64,000 nucleotides of DNA from Plantago ovata (taxonomy: Eukaryota; Streptophyta; Magnoliopsida; Lamiales; Plantaginaceae), in contig CM051456.1 of assembly GCA_028274465.1 (NCBI GenBank), positions 71,348,753-71,412,752 of the forward strand. The letters run 5' to 3'. The position numbers and the translations under genes were made by a program. The first letter of the stretch is position 1; the number at the start of each line of letters is the position of its first letter. This document shows positions 31,566 to 44,700 of this stretch, in pieces. Under the pieces are notes generated by a model that searched no databases, was not told where the DNA came from, and saw nothing but the letters and a program-made list of their open reading frames with translations.

Positions 31566-32670
31566 TGTTAGGAAACTTGTAATTTTGATTAACAATTAAC
31601 CATGCTAAATTAAGGAAAGTCCAGTAACTAGTACTCTTAAGGTCCATAAGAATTTAGAATTTTAAGGACATCTTAAGGTACAAAGCCTTAGAATTTGAAA
31701 TTCAAACGGCTTCCTTGAGACACTATAAATAGAGGTCATCGGTCAAGAGTAGAAGGGTGTCAACAACGTGATCAAACTCTCGCTTGTGCTTTAAACACTC
31801 AAATTCTTATATACTCTTTACTTCCTATTGATCCGTTCCAAGACTTAAGCTTGAAACAAAAGCTACTTGTGAAGAAGTAGAACATTCACGGCTAAGAAAT
31901 TAGTTAAGTGTTCTTTCTTTCGAACAAGAACAAGTCTTGACACCAGAAACAATCAAACTTGCTTACTGCAAAGTATTACAAGTTGTGTTTCTTTAGATAA
32001 CTTGTTATAGCTGAAAAGTTATATTCAAGTCATCTCATCCCAAACCTCTCTAATTGATAAACACCCTTTTCAGGCGTGAAATTCTGGGGGAATTAATCAA
32101 GCATAGTGTTGCTGATTATAAGTCCCAAGTTTGGTGGAGAACAAGGTTACGGTTCTCTAGTTAGGTTGGAAACGAAGCAAGTGTGCTTTGGTTTCTGAAG
32201 AATCATTAGTGATAGGATTTGAAAGGAACCTCATTTCTTATCATAGTGGATTCAGTCCTAGAAAGGACAAAGTGGATTAGTTGAGAGATTACGCCACTCT
32301 CAGATACCATTATAAAAGTGTTTGTGTGATTTACTTTACTGCACTTTGTTTTCAGCAAGTTACATTTCTCGTACACTGTCACTCTGCTCACTTGCTGAAA
32401 CTAGCTCTCTAAAAAGCACTTATTGTAAAAGACTTCCGCACTCTGTTTTTACAAACTCATTACCGAAAAGTAATAAGTACTTGCTGAGAAAGTTAAGTAC
32501 CAGCAAACTCATTACTGAAAAGTAATAAGCAATTGCTGAGAAAGTTAAGTACCATCAAACACATTACTGAAAAGTAATAAGCGCTTGCTGAGAAAGTTTT
32601 AAACGACGGAAAGTTTGAAAAGACTATTCACCCCCCTCTAGTATTTTCTTGTTGTTTAAAGGGACCAACA
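31566..32670 (+). repeat. 5' LTR of the copia element
   Basis: A 1,105-bp LTR starting TGTTAGGAAACTTG and ending GGGACCAACA. Near the 3' end a 52-bp unit (AAACTCATTACTGAAAAGTA followed by ATAAG...TTGCTGAGAAAGTT) is repeated three times at 32453-32602. A likely promoter is CTATAAATAGAGG at about 31723. No partner LTR is visible in the window. Confidence 0.85.
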
Positions 32671-32672
32671 AG

Positions 32673-32684
32673 TGGTATCAGAGC
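32673..32684 (+). other. Primer binding site, initiator tRNA-Met
   Basis: TGGTATCAGAGC, 2 bp after the LTR end, is the standard copia primer site complementary to the 3' end of plant tRNA-iMet. Confidence 0.93.
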
Positions 32685-32782
32685 TGGAGGTTCTTTAACC
32701 TTCAGCACTGAACCTAGATCCCCTTAGGTGCTTTCCGTAAATCACTTTCACTTGATCAGTTTGGTAGTCTTTTGCTGACAGG

Positions 32783-34568
32783 ATGTCGCTAGGAGACGCT
32801 CCCTTGTTGAAGCTGGAAAACTATGAAAAATGGCGAAACATCATGATGCTACATCTTGAGGCCATTAGTGATGAGATTGTTACTGTCATAAATGATGGAC
32901 CTATCAAGATCACTAAACTTGATAGAAGTTTTCCTCACAAAACCATAGATACTGCTGGAAAGGAAACTATCTTAGGAGAACCGGTTGATACCGCCGTTCC
33001 AAAACCAAGAGAGGAATGGACTTCAGACGAAGACAAAAGATTCCATCTTGATGGCCAAGCAAGAAACATCATCGTTCGATCTACTCCAGATACTATACAG
33101 TGCAAACTGTGGGGTGCCAAAACTGCTAAGGAAGCTTGGAAAATGGTTCAAGATCTTTGTGCTGGATCTGACAAAACCAAGGAAAACAAACTCAAAGTGC
33201 TAAAGTTGAAGTTTCAAAACTTCAAACAAGGTGCAAATGAGTCACTAGAAGACTTGGATTTCAGATTCACAACTCTAGTGAGTGAGATGGCTGCCTTAGG
33301 AGTTGGAAACTTCTATTCAAATTCTAAAAAGGTGAAAACCATCATTAGAAGTCTGAACCAAGAATGGATCCACACTCATAGTTTCTACTATAATCAAGGA
33401 ATGCCAAATATCACTCCAACCGAGTTGTTCTGTCATCTTGCTACTGTCAACTATGAGACAAAGCAAAGAGAAAATGTGTTTGCTGAAAAATCGCAAAACA
33501 TTGCTCTTGCTGCTAAGCCGTCATCTTCTGAAAAGAAGAATGATAAAGAGCCTGCTGATGAAAACGCTCTTGTTGTTAGAAACATGAAGAAATTCATCAG
33601 TAAGGAACTTGAAAGGCGAAAAGTAAAAGAGAAGCTGAAAAAGCATCTTGGTAACAACTACCATAAATACAAGAATGAAGCTAGATCGCTGAACAAGCAA
33701 GCTCAGCAAGCAAACTCCTCCGAAGAACCAAAAGTTGGCAATGATCTTTGCTTTTATTGCAAGAAGCCTGGACACTTCAAAGCAAATTGCCCCTTACTGA
33801 AAGGGAAATCTGCTGAAAAGAAGAAGAAGTTCAAGAAAGAGTTGATTGCTGAAGAAAAGAAAAAGCTTCAAGCAAAAATCGATGCTCTTTGCATTGAAAC
33901 AAACTCTGAAGACAGTGAGGTAGAGAGTTCAGACACTGAAGAAGAAGAAGCCACTCTTGACGTAGAGATTGGCAAGGAAGTTTGTCGAATAGCTATGGAA
34001 GCTTATCCAGATGTGTCAAACTACGAGTTCTGCCTCATGGCCGGTCAGGTAAATTGTCCTACCTCTGACTCTGATTCAGAAAGTGAAGACGACATTGACC
34101 TTGATAGAATTCAAGGAGAAATCAAAAGATTTGAGAAAACTCTGAGCAAACAGCAAGAGAAACTACAGAATGCTGAACTTCTGACTAAGCAAACTACTGA
34201 AAAGTACATCTTGCTGAGCGTTGAGTCAGAAAAGAAGGATGCTGAAATATTGCATCTCAAGAAGTTAATTGCTGAAGCTACAGAGAAAAAATGCTCAAAT
34301 GGCAATAGAATTGGAAGAGTATCAGTCCTCAATTCTAAAGTTACTTGCTGAAATACAAGAAATGAAAAAGATGAAAGTGAATTTCAAATCTTATGTGGAT
34401 GCTAGTAACACGCTGACTGAAGTAAACTCTTATCTGAGAGATCCATCTCAGAAAGAAGGTTTAGGTGCCACGTATGAAGGTGATGATGTAATACTCTTGA
34501 GTAAAGACAAATCACCAATCACCTTTGTTCGTGCAACTGATAGTGGTCAACCAGAACTCTATCAATAA
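32783..34568 (+). pseudogene. Gag of the copia element, one frameshift
   Basis: The capsid protein starts at MSLGDAPLLKLENYEKWRNI. A UBN2-type gag core follows (LWGAKTAKEAWKMVQDLCAG, LRSLNQEW region). A CCHC knuckle CFYCKKPGHFKANC lies at about residues 323-336. Lysine-rich and coiled-coil segments come after it. A one-base shift at the A-run near 34286-34291 moves the frame, which then runs to TAA 34566-34568. At more than 590 codons it is long for a copia Gag, as in Sireviruses. Confidence 0.85.
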
Positions 34569-35258
34569 ATTGGTCAATCTAAGGTTGCTGAAATAAGAAA
34601 TCAAGTACCTACGACCGAAAAGCCTGCTGTTGCTACTCAAAGTAACAAGACTTTAAAAGGAAAACAGGTTGCTGAAAAGCAAACTGTTCAGAAAAAGGAT
34701 GTTGTAAAGCATTCTGCCAAACAAGTTGCTGAAAAGCAATTTGTAAAGACTAAAGGCAAGATTACTAAAAGTAATCAGAAGACCTTTGCTGACAAACCTG
34801 AATTAAGTAAGGTTGCCGAGATGAAAGCTCAGCATACTCCGAAAAGTGGACTTGGATTCAAAACCAAGCAAAATCAACTTTTTCAGGAGTATAAGCAAAG
34901 TCAGCAAAGATACTTCAAAGAGTTGAACAAAACCAAACCTAAAAATGCTAGGACTAGAAGGAACCTTGCTAGAAAAGAACTTACTGAAAAGTATGTTCAG
35001 CAAAAGGGTCAACCAAGCAAGACACCACATCAGAAAGTGGACTTGATTAGCAATGATCAAAAGTCTTTCAGTTCTAAACCCTCTAGTTCCTCAGCAAGTA
35101 GAAAACAAGTCAAGATTGAAAAAATCAAGACTTGGGGGTTTCCACCGGACGTTTTCTTGAACATGTTAATGGACATCAAATATTGGATAATTAACTTGTT
35201 TGCTCTTGATTGTGCAGACTTCAGCCACAGAGACAAACAATGCAATTTGGCACTTTGA
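34569..35258 (+). pseudogene. Lys/Gln-rich gag-pol linker of the copia element
   Basis: After the in-frame TAA at 34566-34568 the same frame continues for over 200 codons of Lys, Gln and Thr-rich sequence with repeated VAEK words. It ends where the protease frame begins. It is basic and low complexity, with no recognised domain. A possible acceptor-like TTGATTGTGCAG lies at 35207-35218, directly before the protease. Confidence 0.6.
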
Positions 35259-35801
35259 CAATGGTTGTGGAAAGCACACGGACAATAAGAAAAACCTTAT
35301 AAACTATAGACGGTGGTCTAAAGGTCCAACAATAAGGTTTGCTGGTGGAGGCTTTGGTTGTACTAAAGGTTATGGTGATGTGAAGTTAGGATGCATTACC
35401 ATTTCGGGAGTTCTTTATGTCAAAAATCTTAAGTTTAACCTTTTCAGCATGAGTCAATTCGCTGACAAAGTTTACTTCATCAAAATCAAAAGTGATGAAT
35501 GTAAACTTATTGACTTTGAGACAAAGAAGGTTATCATGGTTGCTAGAAGATCAGGAGGTCTCTATACCGTAGATTGGTCTTCAGCAATCGTTGAAAAATG
35601 TCTTTATCTCAGATCATGATTGCCTTGTTGAAAAAGCATGGTTATGGCATAAACGAACAATTCATCTAAACTTCAAGACGCTGAATAAGCTGTCTAAAAA
35701 GGCACTTGTAGTTGGATTACCTAAGGTTACTTTTAAGAAGGATGGTGTTTGCACTGCATGTCAGCAAGGAAAGCAAACCTAAACTTCTTTAAAGAACAAG
35801 G
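35200..35801 (+). pseudogene. Copia protease and GAG-pre-integrase domain
   Basis: WHFDNGCGKHTDNKK aligns with the copia protease active site (usually DSGCSRHM), so the catalytic triplet is DNG. LKFNLFSMSQFADK follows. After a one-base shift at about 35597 the pre-integrase motif reads WLWHKRTIHLNFKTLNKLSK and then CTACQQGKQ. A stop directly after GKQT lies 15-20 bp before the solo LTR insertion. The first integrase zinc ligands (H-H-C-C) are in this segment. Confidence 0.8.
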
Positions 35802-37905
35802 TGATAGTGTATATGTCCTAGAGACAGTCCTTACTAAGGCATGGTGCCCTTATAGAGGGCATATATGTACTATTACACAGGTCAACGTAATATAATATAT
35901 GTTTGTTGCATTTTACTGTTGAGTATCGCTTTCATATTTATATTACACCAGGCTGCAGCATGTCATATCTTTATTACTGTCTGTATTGATATTAAACATG
36001 TCCCCTCGGATAGATGACCGATCACACAGATAGTGGGAGTTATGTGAGTTATCATCTATCCCAAACTCTCCCTAGTCGAGGTTCATCTCGGATGTAGGGG
36101 TCTGAATGAACCAGACAAGACTAGTATGCGTGGAGGTTATACTTGTTGGAGCAAGTGTGAGCCGATCCCACGGCCACGGAACGGATTGTTGGACAATCGA
36201 GAAACGTTCCCATAACTGCGCATAGTTGTTCGAAGAAGCTTTATCGAACAATGGAAGTACCCACCGGACACTCCCATCGATGTATACTCTACACCGAAGT
36301 GTCTATGGGAACCGGTGAGTTGTCGAAGTGATGCCAGTCGTCCTTTGGACTTACAGGACTTTATCATCACATTTGTTGCCCCATATCCTTGGTGGACCCG
36401 TCGATGTCAGCTCTGAATAAGCAGTTGACCTAAGACACGATCCATGATTATGGCTACATACAAATGGGGATGATAAGTGATTTTGTGAAGGATTCATCTC
36501 TCAAGTGTAGCACAGGAGAGCACTGCTCATAGTCATTCATAGTTGTGATGGTATAACCGCTGGCCAGCGTATCAATATTATTATGATGGTCATAATAGAT
36601 ATTGGATTCACCATGCAACTCACTGAAGACGCCCGTGGACGTATTATTGGGATAGACACTTCATCGATCCTAGATACATTCGAGCAAGTCAGATGAAGGG
36701 ACGTTACCATCGCCGCGTTGAGCGCAACAGACTTCGCAACGAAAGGGTTAGCTTTGAGAAACCTCTCAAACGTCCTCACGTATTAATATTGCAAATGAAA
36801 CCGTCTAGGAATTCCATGTTGCCTAGTCTAGGACTTGTTTAATACGATGAGGCCCTATGGGTCACAATATGTGGTGATTCAGCCTATCAGAATATCCTTG
36901 AAGATGGAATCGCAATTAATTTGGAATTAATTGTGATTGATGGATTATAATTGATTTGGAATTAATTATAATATTTGGTGGCTCAATTAATGATTTGGAA
37001 TTATTAATTGAATTGGCTAATTAATTGTATTTTATGTAAATACAATTAAAGATTATATTTTGGAAATATAATGGAGGTTTGATTTGAAAGGATATGTTAA
37101 TTTAGAATTAACATATGCACTTGGGCAAAATTTACTTGGAGTTTGAATTGCATTAGAACTATAAGTGGGTCCCAAAATTGGGACCCACCTATTTCCCGTA
37201 GGACTGGGCGCGCGCGCGCGTTAGCTAGATAGGGGAAGGAGTTCGACTCCTTCCTGTATTAGAAGTCCAGGGGATAAGTTAGATTTTCCTGATTGAGTTT
37301 TAATTTGATTGGGAATGAATCTAGACTTGATATTGGCTTCCTAGTGCGATAAGAATTAGATTCTTATTCTTTTATGAAGTCTAATTGCTTATGCTTTAGG
37401 CTTCTATTGACTACTATATATAGTAGACTATTAGAGAGCTTTATACATAGATTTTCACACAGTTGAAGAATCAATTCTTAGAGAATTATTCTACCCAGTT
37501 TTCTTAGAGAAAATAAAAAGCTCCCTCCTCCTCTATAAGCCTACGCGCGCGCCACCTACCGGAGGAATCGCCGCCCCATCTTCTTGGTCACACAAAGAAT
37601 ATCCTAGCATTCTTTCCGATAGGCTGTTCATCCGTGGATACCAAGGTTGAGGTTCTAGGAGCTGGAAACTAACTTTTATTGTCTTGCAGATAATCAAAGT
37701 ATTGCAGATATCTTCGACTTCGACGAAGGAGAAGATACACCGAATTATTACGAAGACTTGAAGCTGCTTTGGAAGTAAGGTTAGTCTTCTAATTGACGTG
37801 TTTAAATATATACGGTATATACATAATCAATTAACCTGTATGTTAAGAAATTTTTTGAAATTCCGCTGCATACCCTAGGGGTAACTCTGACCGTATTTTC
37901 TTACA
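35802..37905 (+). mobile_element. Solo LTR inserted into the copia element
   Basis: The sequence is 2,104 bp, starts TGATAGTGTATATG and ends TTTTCTTACA. It is flanked by the 5-bp target duplication CAAGG (35797-35801 and 37906-37910). Taking it out restores the copia reading between GKQT and the LLHMDLF region of integrase. It carries a TATA-like CTATATATAGTAG at about 37415, a (GC)n run at 37207-37220 and an AT-rich block at 36910-37060. The start resembles Angela/Tork-type copia LTRs. No internal domain remains, as expected from recombination between two LTRs. Confidence 0.88.
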
Positions 37906-37910
37906 CAAGG

Positions 37911-38607
37911 CAGTACCGTCAACTACAAAACCTTTACAACTCTTGCACATGGACTTGTTTGAATCTTCTTCAACAAGCTATGCTGGCAAGAAGTATGTCT
38001 GGTGGTGGTAGATGACTATTCAAGATTCACTTGGGTAGTGTTTATCAAACACAGGTCTGAAACAAGGACTGAAATACCTAACTTGCTGAACAAGCTCGAA
38101 GTCATGAAAAATGACAAGGTAAAAGTCATAAGAACAGACCATGGTACTGAGTTTGTAAACCAGTACATAACTGAGTATTGCACTTCCAAAGGCATACAAC
38201 ATCAGTTATCCTCAGTAAGGATACCTCAACAAAATGGTGTTGCTGAAAGGAAGAATCGTACCCTTAAGGAAGCAGTTAGAACAATGCTTGCTGACACTGA
38301 AGTAAGTGAAGCTTATTGGGTTGAAGCGATTAATACCGCCTGCTATACTCAAAATAGATGCTTGATAACTAAGGAATACAACAAAACTCCCTATGAGTTA
38401 TTTGTTGGAAGACCTCCTAACATCACTCATCTAAGAGTATTTGGTTGGAAATGCTTTGTTCTTAACAATGGTAGAGAATACTTAAGAACATTTCAACCAA
38501 AGGCAGATGAAGCGATATTTCTTGGCTACTCCTTGCATAGAAAAGCTTATAGAGTACAACAAAAAGGCACAAAAGATCGAAGAATCACTGCATGTTGTAT
38601 TCTATGA
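37911..38607 (+). pseudogene. Copia integrase core
   Basis: The catalytic DDE core inserts element DNA into the genome. LLHMDLF and KKYVWWW precede a one-base change at about 38000. Then VVDDYSRFTWVVFIKHRSET (first Asp), VIRTDHGTEFVNQY (second Asp) and QQNGVAERKNRTLKEAVRTM (Glu) follow, so all three acidic residues are kept. GYSLHRKAYRV and, after a further shift at about 38545, EESLHVVFYE are the usual C-terminal motifs. Confidence 0.9.
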
Positions 38608-39283
38608 AAAATCACAAGGAGTCCCTGCTGAAGAAGAAATATCAGAATGTATGAATAAATTACTCATACACGAACAAAGAACTGAATCCGATGCTAGAAA
38701 TGTCAAATCAATTGAACTTAATGATGATTCTGACAATGACACTCCTACTCCAAGTCATGACAAGATAAATGTAGTTCATGATAAAGAATTTCCGGCTAAG
38801 GGCGCAGTTGCTCCCGATGTTGAACTTAATGATGATTCTGACAATGACACTCCTACTCCAAGTCATGACAAGATAAATGTAGTTCATGATAAAGAATTTC
38901 CGGCTAAGGGCGCAGTTGCTCCCGATGTTGCTGAAACTACGCAACTTCCTGTGTCTGCTGACGAGTTACCTCAAACTGGCGATGCTGAACAAGCAGTTGC
39001 TGATGATCCGATTTCAGCAGAGACCACAACAAGATACCAGTAGTACTGAACAAGTACATGCTGAAGAGTCACATGCTGAAACGCAAACATATCCAGATCC
39101 AAAGAGCAGGAAACCTGTTAATAAGTGGATTAGAGATCATCCCTCTACGGGTATGATTGGTGATATTGACAAACGCCAAGTGACTAGATCCAAAGTATCT
39201 ACTAATCAAGTGTTCTCTTGCTTTGTTTCAGAAATTGAGCCCAAGACCATGCTGAAGAATCAAATGTTATTGAAGTATAAGCT
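38608..39283 (+). repeat. Integrase-RT linker with exact 108-bp tandem duplication
   Basis: The acidic linker contains a 108-bp unit twice (38714-38821, 38822-38929) with no difference seen, so 36 residues (ELNDDSDNDTPTPSHDKINV and onward) are doubled in frame. Just downstream, a segment starting TGTTCTCTTGCTTTGTTTCA at 39211 is repeated at 39285, offset by 74 bp. Because 74 is not a multiple of three, this second duplication throws the frame before RT. Confidence 0.9.
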
Positions 39284-40372
39284 TTGTTCTCTTGCTTTGT
39301 TTCAGAAATTGAGCCCAAGACCATAGAAGAAGCTTTAAAGCATTCTGAATGGATCAAGGAAATGCAAGAAGAACTGGATAAATTTGAAAGGAACAAAGTC
39401 TGGAAACTTGTACCCCTTGCTGAAGGAAAGAAAACAATTGGTACAAAGTGGGTGTTCAGAAACAAGCTGAGTGAGTCTGGAGAAGTAACAAGGAACAAAG
39501 CACGTTTAGTTGCTCAAGGTTATTGCCAGACTGAAGGATTGGACTATGATGAGTCTTATGCACCAGTTGCTAGATTGGATGGTATTAGACTTTTCTTAGC
39601 CTTTGCTGCTCATAATGACTTCATTGTTTATCAAATGGATGTTAAAAGTGCATTCCTAAATGGAGAACTTGCTGAAGAAGTCTACCTAGAACAACCCGCT
39701 TGCTTTGAACTTCCTTTAGAAACCAAGATGGTATACAAGTTTCAGAAAGCTGTATATGGTCTAAAGCACGCACCTAGAGCTTGGTATGATACCTTAGCTA
39801 AGTTCTTGCTAGATAATGGTTTCAAGAAAGGTGAAGTTGATAAAACCTTATTCACCATGAACCATGATGTTAACATACTCTTAGTCCAGATTTATGTGGA
39901 TGACATAATATTTGGATCTAAGGACAAGCAACTTTGTGATGATTTTGCCAAACTCATGACAAACAAGTTTGAAATGAGTATGATGGGTAAATTGAATTAT
40001 TTCCTAGGATTGCAAGTCAAGCAACTCAAAGATGAAATATTCATAAATCAAGCAAAGTATGCAAAGGAAATGCTCATAAAGTTTAGGATCAAAGAGGAAG
40101 AAAAACCTGAAAAGATCCCTAAGAGTGTTGGTACCAAATTGGGCTATACTAAACAAGACAAAAGTGTGGATGGACACAAGTATAGGAAGCTCATTGGTTC
40201 CTTGCTGTATCTAATAGCAAGTAGGTCTGATATTCAGTATGCTGTTTGTGTGTGTGCAAGATTCCAATCTGATCCAAGAGAATCACACTACAAAAAGGCA
40301 CTCAAAAGACTAAAATATGTCAAAGGCACAATCAATGTTGGATTACGGTATCCAAAAGATTCTGAATTATAA
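39284..40372 (+). pseudogene. Copia reverse transcriptase
   Basis: A 362-codon open frame covers almost all of RVT_2: [73 protein letters not shown] and the catalytic [10 protein letters not shown]. It stops at TAA 40370-40372, one codon before the RNase H reading begins. RT as read is intact in its motifs, but its start is separated from integrase by the 74-bp duplication. Confidence 0.93.
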
Positions 40373-40843
40373 TTGGTAGGTTATTATGATGCTGATCATG
40401 GAGGATCAACTCTTGATAGAAAAAGTACTTCTGGAACTTGTCAGTTTCTAGGTACAAGATTAATATCATGGTTCAGAAAGAAGCAAACCTGTGTTGCAAA
40501 TTAATCCACTGAATCTGAATACATTGCAGCTGGTTGTTGCACAGCTCAAATCTTATGGATTCAGCAACAATTAATAGATTATGGTATTTCTGCAAAGAAA
40601 ACACCAATTGTTTGTGATAATACAAGTGCTATTGCTATCACGCAAAATCCTAAGTTCCACTCAAGGACAAAGCACATTGATATTAGACATCATTTCATTA
40701 GAGATCATGTGGAAAAAGGAGACATTGAGGTTGTAAACGTAGGTACTGATGATCAACTTGCTGACATCTTTACCAAGCCCCTACCATATAATAGGTTCTC
40801 AATGCTAAGGTATAACCTTGGATTGATTGAACTACCTCAATAA
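40373..40843 (+). pseudogene. Copia RNase H
   Basis: The frame of RT continues: GYYDADHGGSTLDRKSTSGT, a stop at 40502-40504, then STESEYIAAGCC, VCDNTSAIAITQNPKFHSRT, KHIDIRHHFIRDHV and DIFTKPL, ending at TAA 40841-40843. The D, E, D residues of the active site are visible. RNase H removes the RNA strand during reverse transcription. Confidence 0.92.
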
Positions 40844-41727
40844 AAAGGGATACATTTGGTTGGATTGCTGAAACAGGCATTCAGCAAGTAATTCCGTCAA
40901 ACCGGGTATTTGTTAGGAAACTTGATCACTTGCTGAAACGGGTACTCAGTAAGAAAATTTCAAAGATTGCTGAAACTGGCATTCAGACAATCAAGAATAC
41001 TGAAACAGGTATTCAAGTATCAAAAGAAAAATCTGAGACGGGAACTCAGCAAAGAGAAAAAATGCTTCTCACTAAAAGAGAATTTACCTAAAAATATCTC
41101 AATATAAAAAGAATTTACTCAGACGGGAACTCAGAAATATCTTTGACCCTAAGAAATATGAGATATTTAATTAAGGGGGAACTTTCAGCAACTACAAGGC
41201 TTGTTACTTAAAAAGTAATTGCTAAAGTCAGAAGGTTGAAAGTTGCTGAAAAAATTCTTGTATACTTCAGTAAGCAATTAGCTTTGAAGTAAAAGAGATC
41301 AAATCCCGTGAATCAAGGTAAAATCAATTGTGACGTTAATCGTGGCACAAATAAACTCGTTGTAAATCATGACATGAAATACAATCGTGGCCATTGATTT
41401 TAAAGCAGTTGATGATCTAACGGTTAATATTACAAAGAGAAAGCATGCTCTGACGGTTTCGTGTTAGTGGACCACTACGCATTTAATGCAAAGGCTCCAC
41501 TAACTCGTTGAATCTCTTTTTTACCCTTGCTGAGAACTCAAAACCATTGAGCTTCTCACATAACAGAGATACTATATAAATGAAGAGTTAGAGAAAGACA
41601 AAATTCTTTAACTCACATTTCCTTTCTCTGCAAAAATTCCCTAGCCTGTGCTCTGAATTACTGTATCTCCGGTCAAAAAGAAAAGTCACTTTTTCGTACT
41701 TCCCTAACCCTTCATACTATATAAGAG
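40844..41727 (+). other. Non-coding spacer after pol with TTGCTGAAAC repeats
   Basis: No gene is seen. From 40865 to 41260 short units of the type TTGCTGAAACxGGxATTCAGCAAG recur, many with both TTGCTGA and TCAGCAA and hence hairpin-forming. At 40911 the 14-mer TGTTAGGAAACTTG is identical to the LTR terminus. AAGGGGGAACTT at about 41174 is a polypurine-tract-like word. CTATATAAATGAAG at about 41571 could be a TATA box for the downstream frame. Confidence 0.6.
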
Positions 41728-44700
41728 ATGGCTCCCAAGAGACAATCATCTAAGAACACCAAGTCATCAAAGGCAGACAGTGCTGGAAAAAGTACTGCTC
41801 CTACTCCGGTGAAAAACACAGTGAAAATTGTGTTGAAAAACGACCGTATAACAAAGAGACCCATGCCTCGTGCATATCTCGACACTGCAAAGTGTGAGCA
41901 GATGATGCAATGGGGCGGATTTTCCAAAGAGAAGTATATCAGATACTTCTATGAACAAGAACTTGGTGAAGAAAATCTTGAGGCGTTGAATTACATAAAT
42001 CAACAAGGCCTACTTTTCTTCATCACTGCTCGCACTAAGAAAGTGAGCATATTGGACACCATGGAATTCTACAATAATGCAGAAATCTAGACCCTTGCTG
42101 ATGGACAAGGAATCACTGAAAAAGTGATTTCTACAACAGTTCAAGGAAAGCAAATCATCCTGAAATGGATTGATTTAGCAAACATCTTTCAGATTCCAAC
42201 TAATGGAACTGAAGATGACATCACTGCCACTGATGGAGGACTAGACCAAGTAGGCCTAAGAAGATGGCCATTGCTGATGCATATCTATGAAAGCAAAACA
42301 GACATCAACTGGGCTAAGTACATTTTCAACAGACTTGTTGATTATGTTACAAAGTTCAAGGTCAAGGTTGAAGACAACACAGTCTCACCTTCCCTTCCAT
42401 TGATGTATGGACTGAAAATATGCTATATTCTTGACCATTACCATATTCAGCTGAGAAACCCATTGCCGATTAAGAAATCAGTATGCAATGTGGGAAGAGC
42501 TTTCTACAAGCTGAATGGACCCAAGGCTGCTGACAAGAAGTCAAGGAAAGCAACAGATGCAATTTTTTTTGAAAATGATAACCAGTCTAGGAATACAGCA
42601 GCTGCAAATGTTGTTGAGACTGAAAAATAGTCTAGGAATACAACAACTGCAAATGTTGTTGAGAATGCAACAGCTGCAAATGTTGCTGAAACTGCTGCTG
42701 ATACTGTTGCGGTTGCTGACACTACTGCACCCAGCAAAAGATCAAAGAAAAAGAGGAAAGCTGATGATGATACTCAAACTGCAACTTCATCAGCTGATCC
42801 TATTCCTAAGAAGGCAAGAACAAAGACCACTTTCCCAAGAAAGAAAACAACGGCAAGAAAGTCCATTCCGGTTGTTCATGTCATTCAAGATGATGACACT
42901 CCAGTGGTTGCTGAAAAAGCAAACCACTGTAGTAGATGTTGCTGAAGTGCTTGCAGAAGCCTTCACAAATCCAATTAACTTGGATCCATCTGCTGAAGAA
43001 AGACCACAAGGCAGTGGAAATGAAAATCCTACCTTAGAAAGAATAGAAGATGTCTACATTGTAGATAATCTTGATGATACTACTCTGGAACCAGCAAGTG
43101 ACATTGCTGCAGACCTAAGAAAGGCTGCACTTGCTGAAAATGTTGCCATCAAAGCAACAGAAGTAAAAGAGACAGTTGCTGAAATAGCAACTAGTCAAGT
43201 CCAAGAAGTTGTTGAAGCTGCAACTACTGAAGAACCAGTTGTTGAGACTGCAACAGTTCAAGTCCCAGAGTTTGCTGAAACTCAACAAGAGAGATCGTTC
43301 GACGACGCATCTCATGATGCTGAGAATTTTAGACCAAGTTCACCCATAACTTCTATTGACAAAGTCCAACTGGTGCTGACTGACCTAAGCCAGCAAATGG
43401 ATATGGAGATTGATGACAACTCCAACAAGTCAGTGGACCTATTCATGACAAGTAGTGAACTTAGAGGTCTAGATGTTCTGCTCAACTTGTCAATTCAGAG
43501 ACAAGGGAGATTGTTGAATCTGCACAACCTTCTCAAATAGAGCAAGAGAAGAAGTCTGTTGAAGAACAAGTCCCAGATAATGAAGATGTTATCAATGCTG
43601 AAAGGACTGAGTCACCACCTGCCATTCTTCAGCAAGTAGTTAACTCATATATAAGCAAAACTTCACTATCTGAAACTTTATCTTTAGATAACATGATTAT
43701 TTCTTTACAGACTTCTCAAGATACAAGTCAGAAGGTTGCTGAAACTTCTGCACCAGAATCTACAATTCCTGTTTAGCAGGTAGATGAAAATTTATGTAAC
43801 TTCACTAAGTTTTAAAACTTAGTACTTGTATCTAACAAAGTGTTATTCAGGATGAACAATTCAAGGATGCTGCTACAACTCCTGAAGCAATGGAAATAGT
43901 CCCAGCACAACTCAGTGTGCAACATGAGCTTGCTGAAAATCAGCAGGTAATTCATGTTACAGTTTTAGACTCTGAAACTATTTTCCAAAAACATCCTGAA
44001 ACTAATCTTACTCTTATTCAGGCTCAAAAGGAGAGTAATGAAGAGGTTCACATCACAGAAGTTCATGAAGTTAGTTTCGAAGAACTATACTCAAACTTCA
44101 AAAGAAACATTTTGACTAGAGTTGCTAAGTCTGTCAGCAACTGGCAAAGGTACAAAAGGATGGACTTTTCAGATCTTCACATCCATCTATCCAATGAAAT
44201 GAAGATAAACTCTCTATTCAAACTCGAGACGTTTGTACACTCCATACTTCCTGAAGAACTCTCATATTCTCAGCAAATGAGTGCAAATCTGATTGCAACA
44301 ATCAGAGAGAATATGAAAGCTAAGTTCAAGAGTGCCTCTCCAGCTGAACAAGCTGTGATGCTCAAGGGTTCCTTTGTACCCATGGTGGATGATCCCCACA
44401 AAATCAATGAGGAAGAAGAGGTTACAAGTGCTGCTAAGTACAAACATCTTGAGTTGGTTATACTGACGGATGATGTTTAAGTAGAAGAGGATGAAAATAT
44501 CCTTAAAGACACAAGTGATGATGAAACCAAGGACTCAAAGGACAACAAGGACGATGATGATGATATCAAGGTCCTAGTACGGATGTTAGCGGAGTAAAAT
44601 TGTTAGTTGCTGATCAAGTAAATCAAGCCGATGCTGAAAATCAGCAAGCTTAACAACCTCCCAGTCAGCAACAGGAATCTGCTCCTACTCCTGCTGAGAA

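Noticed and set aside
36137-36779. Minus-strand frames of 77 and 80 codons
   Set aside because: They lie wholly inside the solo LTR and look like no protein family.
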